Shown here in pieces: positions 33,497 to 33,538 of a stretch of 33,538 bases of DNA. The stretch is from Granulosicoccus sp. (GTDB taxonomy: Bacteria; Pseudomonadota; Gammaproteobacteria; Granulosicoccales; Granulosicoccaceae). The notes beneath the pieces are model-generated. The model was given only the letters and a program-made list of their open reading frames with translations. It was not told the DNA's origin and did not search any database. The DNA lies in NCBI GenBank assembly GCA_020627685.1, contig JAHDGK010000026.1, forward strand, positions 36,666 through 70,203, in the 5' to 3' direction. The translations under genes and the position numbers were made by a program. Each line of letters opens with the position of its first letter. Positions within the stretch are counted from its first letter, which is position 1.

Positions 33497-33538
33497 TTAG
33501 TCATCTTCGTCATCTTCGTCATCTTCGTCATCTTCGTC
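33497..33538 (-). CDS. C-terminal end of a protein with an acidic (Asp/Glu) repeat tail, truncated by the window
   Basis: On the minus strand the last 13 codons read D-E-D-D-E-D-D-E-D-D-E-D-D followed by TAA at 33499-33497. The rest of the gene is outside the window, so the family cannot be named. The frame is inferred from the in-phase stop and the lack of any other sensible reading; it could still be a non-coding repeat. Confidence 0.5.
   Translation of the reverse strand, partial: DEDDEDDEDDEDD
33501..33538. repeat. 9-bp tandem repeat, four perfect copies
   Basis: TCATCTTCG is repeated four times without change and runs off the window end. A period of three codons keeps a reading frame open and gives the Asp/Glu tail on the minus strand. 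Confidence 0.95.

Overview
The window looks like chromosomal DNA of a free-living Gram-negative proteobacterium, most likely a gammaproteobacterial, probably marine, heterotroph. This rests on gene content only: a cobalt-type nitrile hydratase, a Tat-exported binding protein, two complete binding-protein ABC importers, two GGDEF-EAL proteins, an HDOD response regulator and a stand-alone H-NOX sensor. There is no rRNA or tRNA to fix the taxonomy. I saw no phage, transposon, IS or CRISPR. Both ends fall inside perfect short tandem repeats, so the window may be a whole assembly contig broken at repeats.

Layout. (1) 3-1694 (+): nitrile hydratase alpha (5' end missing), beta and accessory protein, with overlapping reading frames. 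(2) 1700-4556: a MAPEG membrane protein and a MATE exporter (-), then an HSL-type alpha/beta hydrolase (+). (3) 4606-11052: a phosphoribosyltransferase and a BtpA/SgcQ-like TIM-barrel protein in a coupled pair (-), divergent from a four-gene polyamine-type ABC importer with a Tat-exported binding protein (+), followed by a convergent PuuE/imidase-like NodB-fold hydrolase (-). (4) 11113-16572 (-): a small membrane-anchored unknown protein and two large c-di-GMP proteins, GAF-GAF-GGDEF-EAL and REC-PAS-GGDEF-EAL. (5) 16874-21657: a class V aminotransferase (-), divergent from a DUF1330 protein and a SAF-domain NAD(P)-dependent dehydrogenase (+), then a DAO-type FAD oxidoreductase (-) and an XRE regulator (-). 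(6) 21816-28612 (-): a sugar operon with LacI regulator, binding protein, two permeases, MalK/UgpC-type ATPase and a cytoplasmic GH63-like glycosidase. It probably imports and hydrolyses a glycosylglycerate-type osmolyte or a related small glycoside. (7) 28908-32137 (-): H-NOX, a histidine kinase with an HNOBA domain, and a REC-HDOD response regulator, closely spaced or overlapping. (8) 32393 to the end (-): a DUF533/TerB-like protein and the acidic tail of a further gene.

The most interesting system is region 7. Its first two genes split the H-NOX / HNOBA / coiled-coil order of animal soluble guanylyl cyclase between two proteins and replace the cyclase with a histidine kinase. An HDOD regulator is the likely output. 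Region 3 may be an undescribed uptake and processing route for a nucleobase-like or cyclic amide compound. Both ABC operons also carry a strong perfect stem-loop directly after the binding-protein gene, and a palindromic element sits at the start of the GAF-GGDEF-EAL gene.
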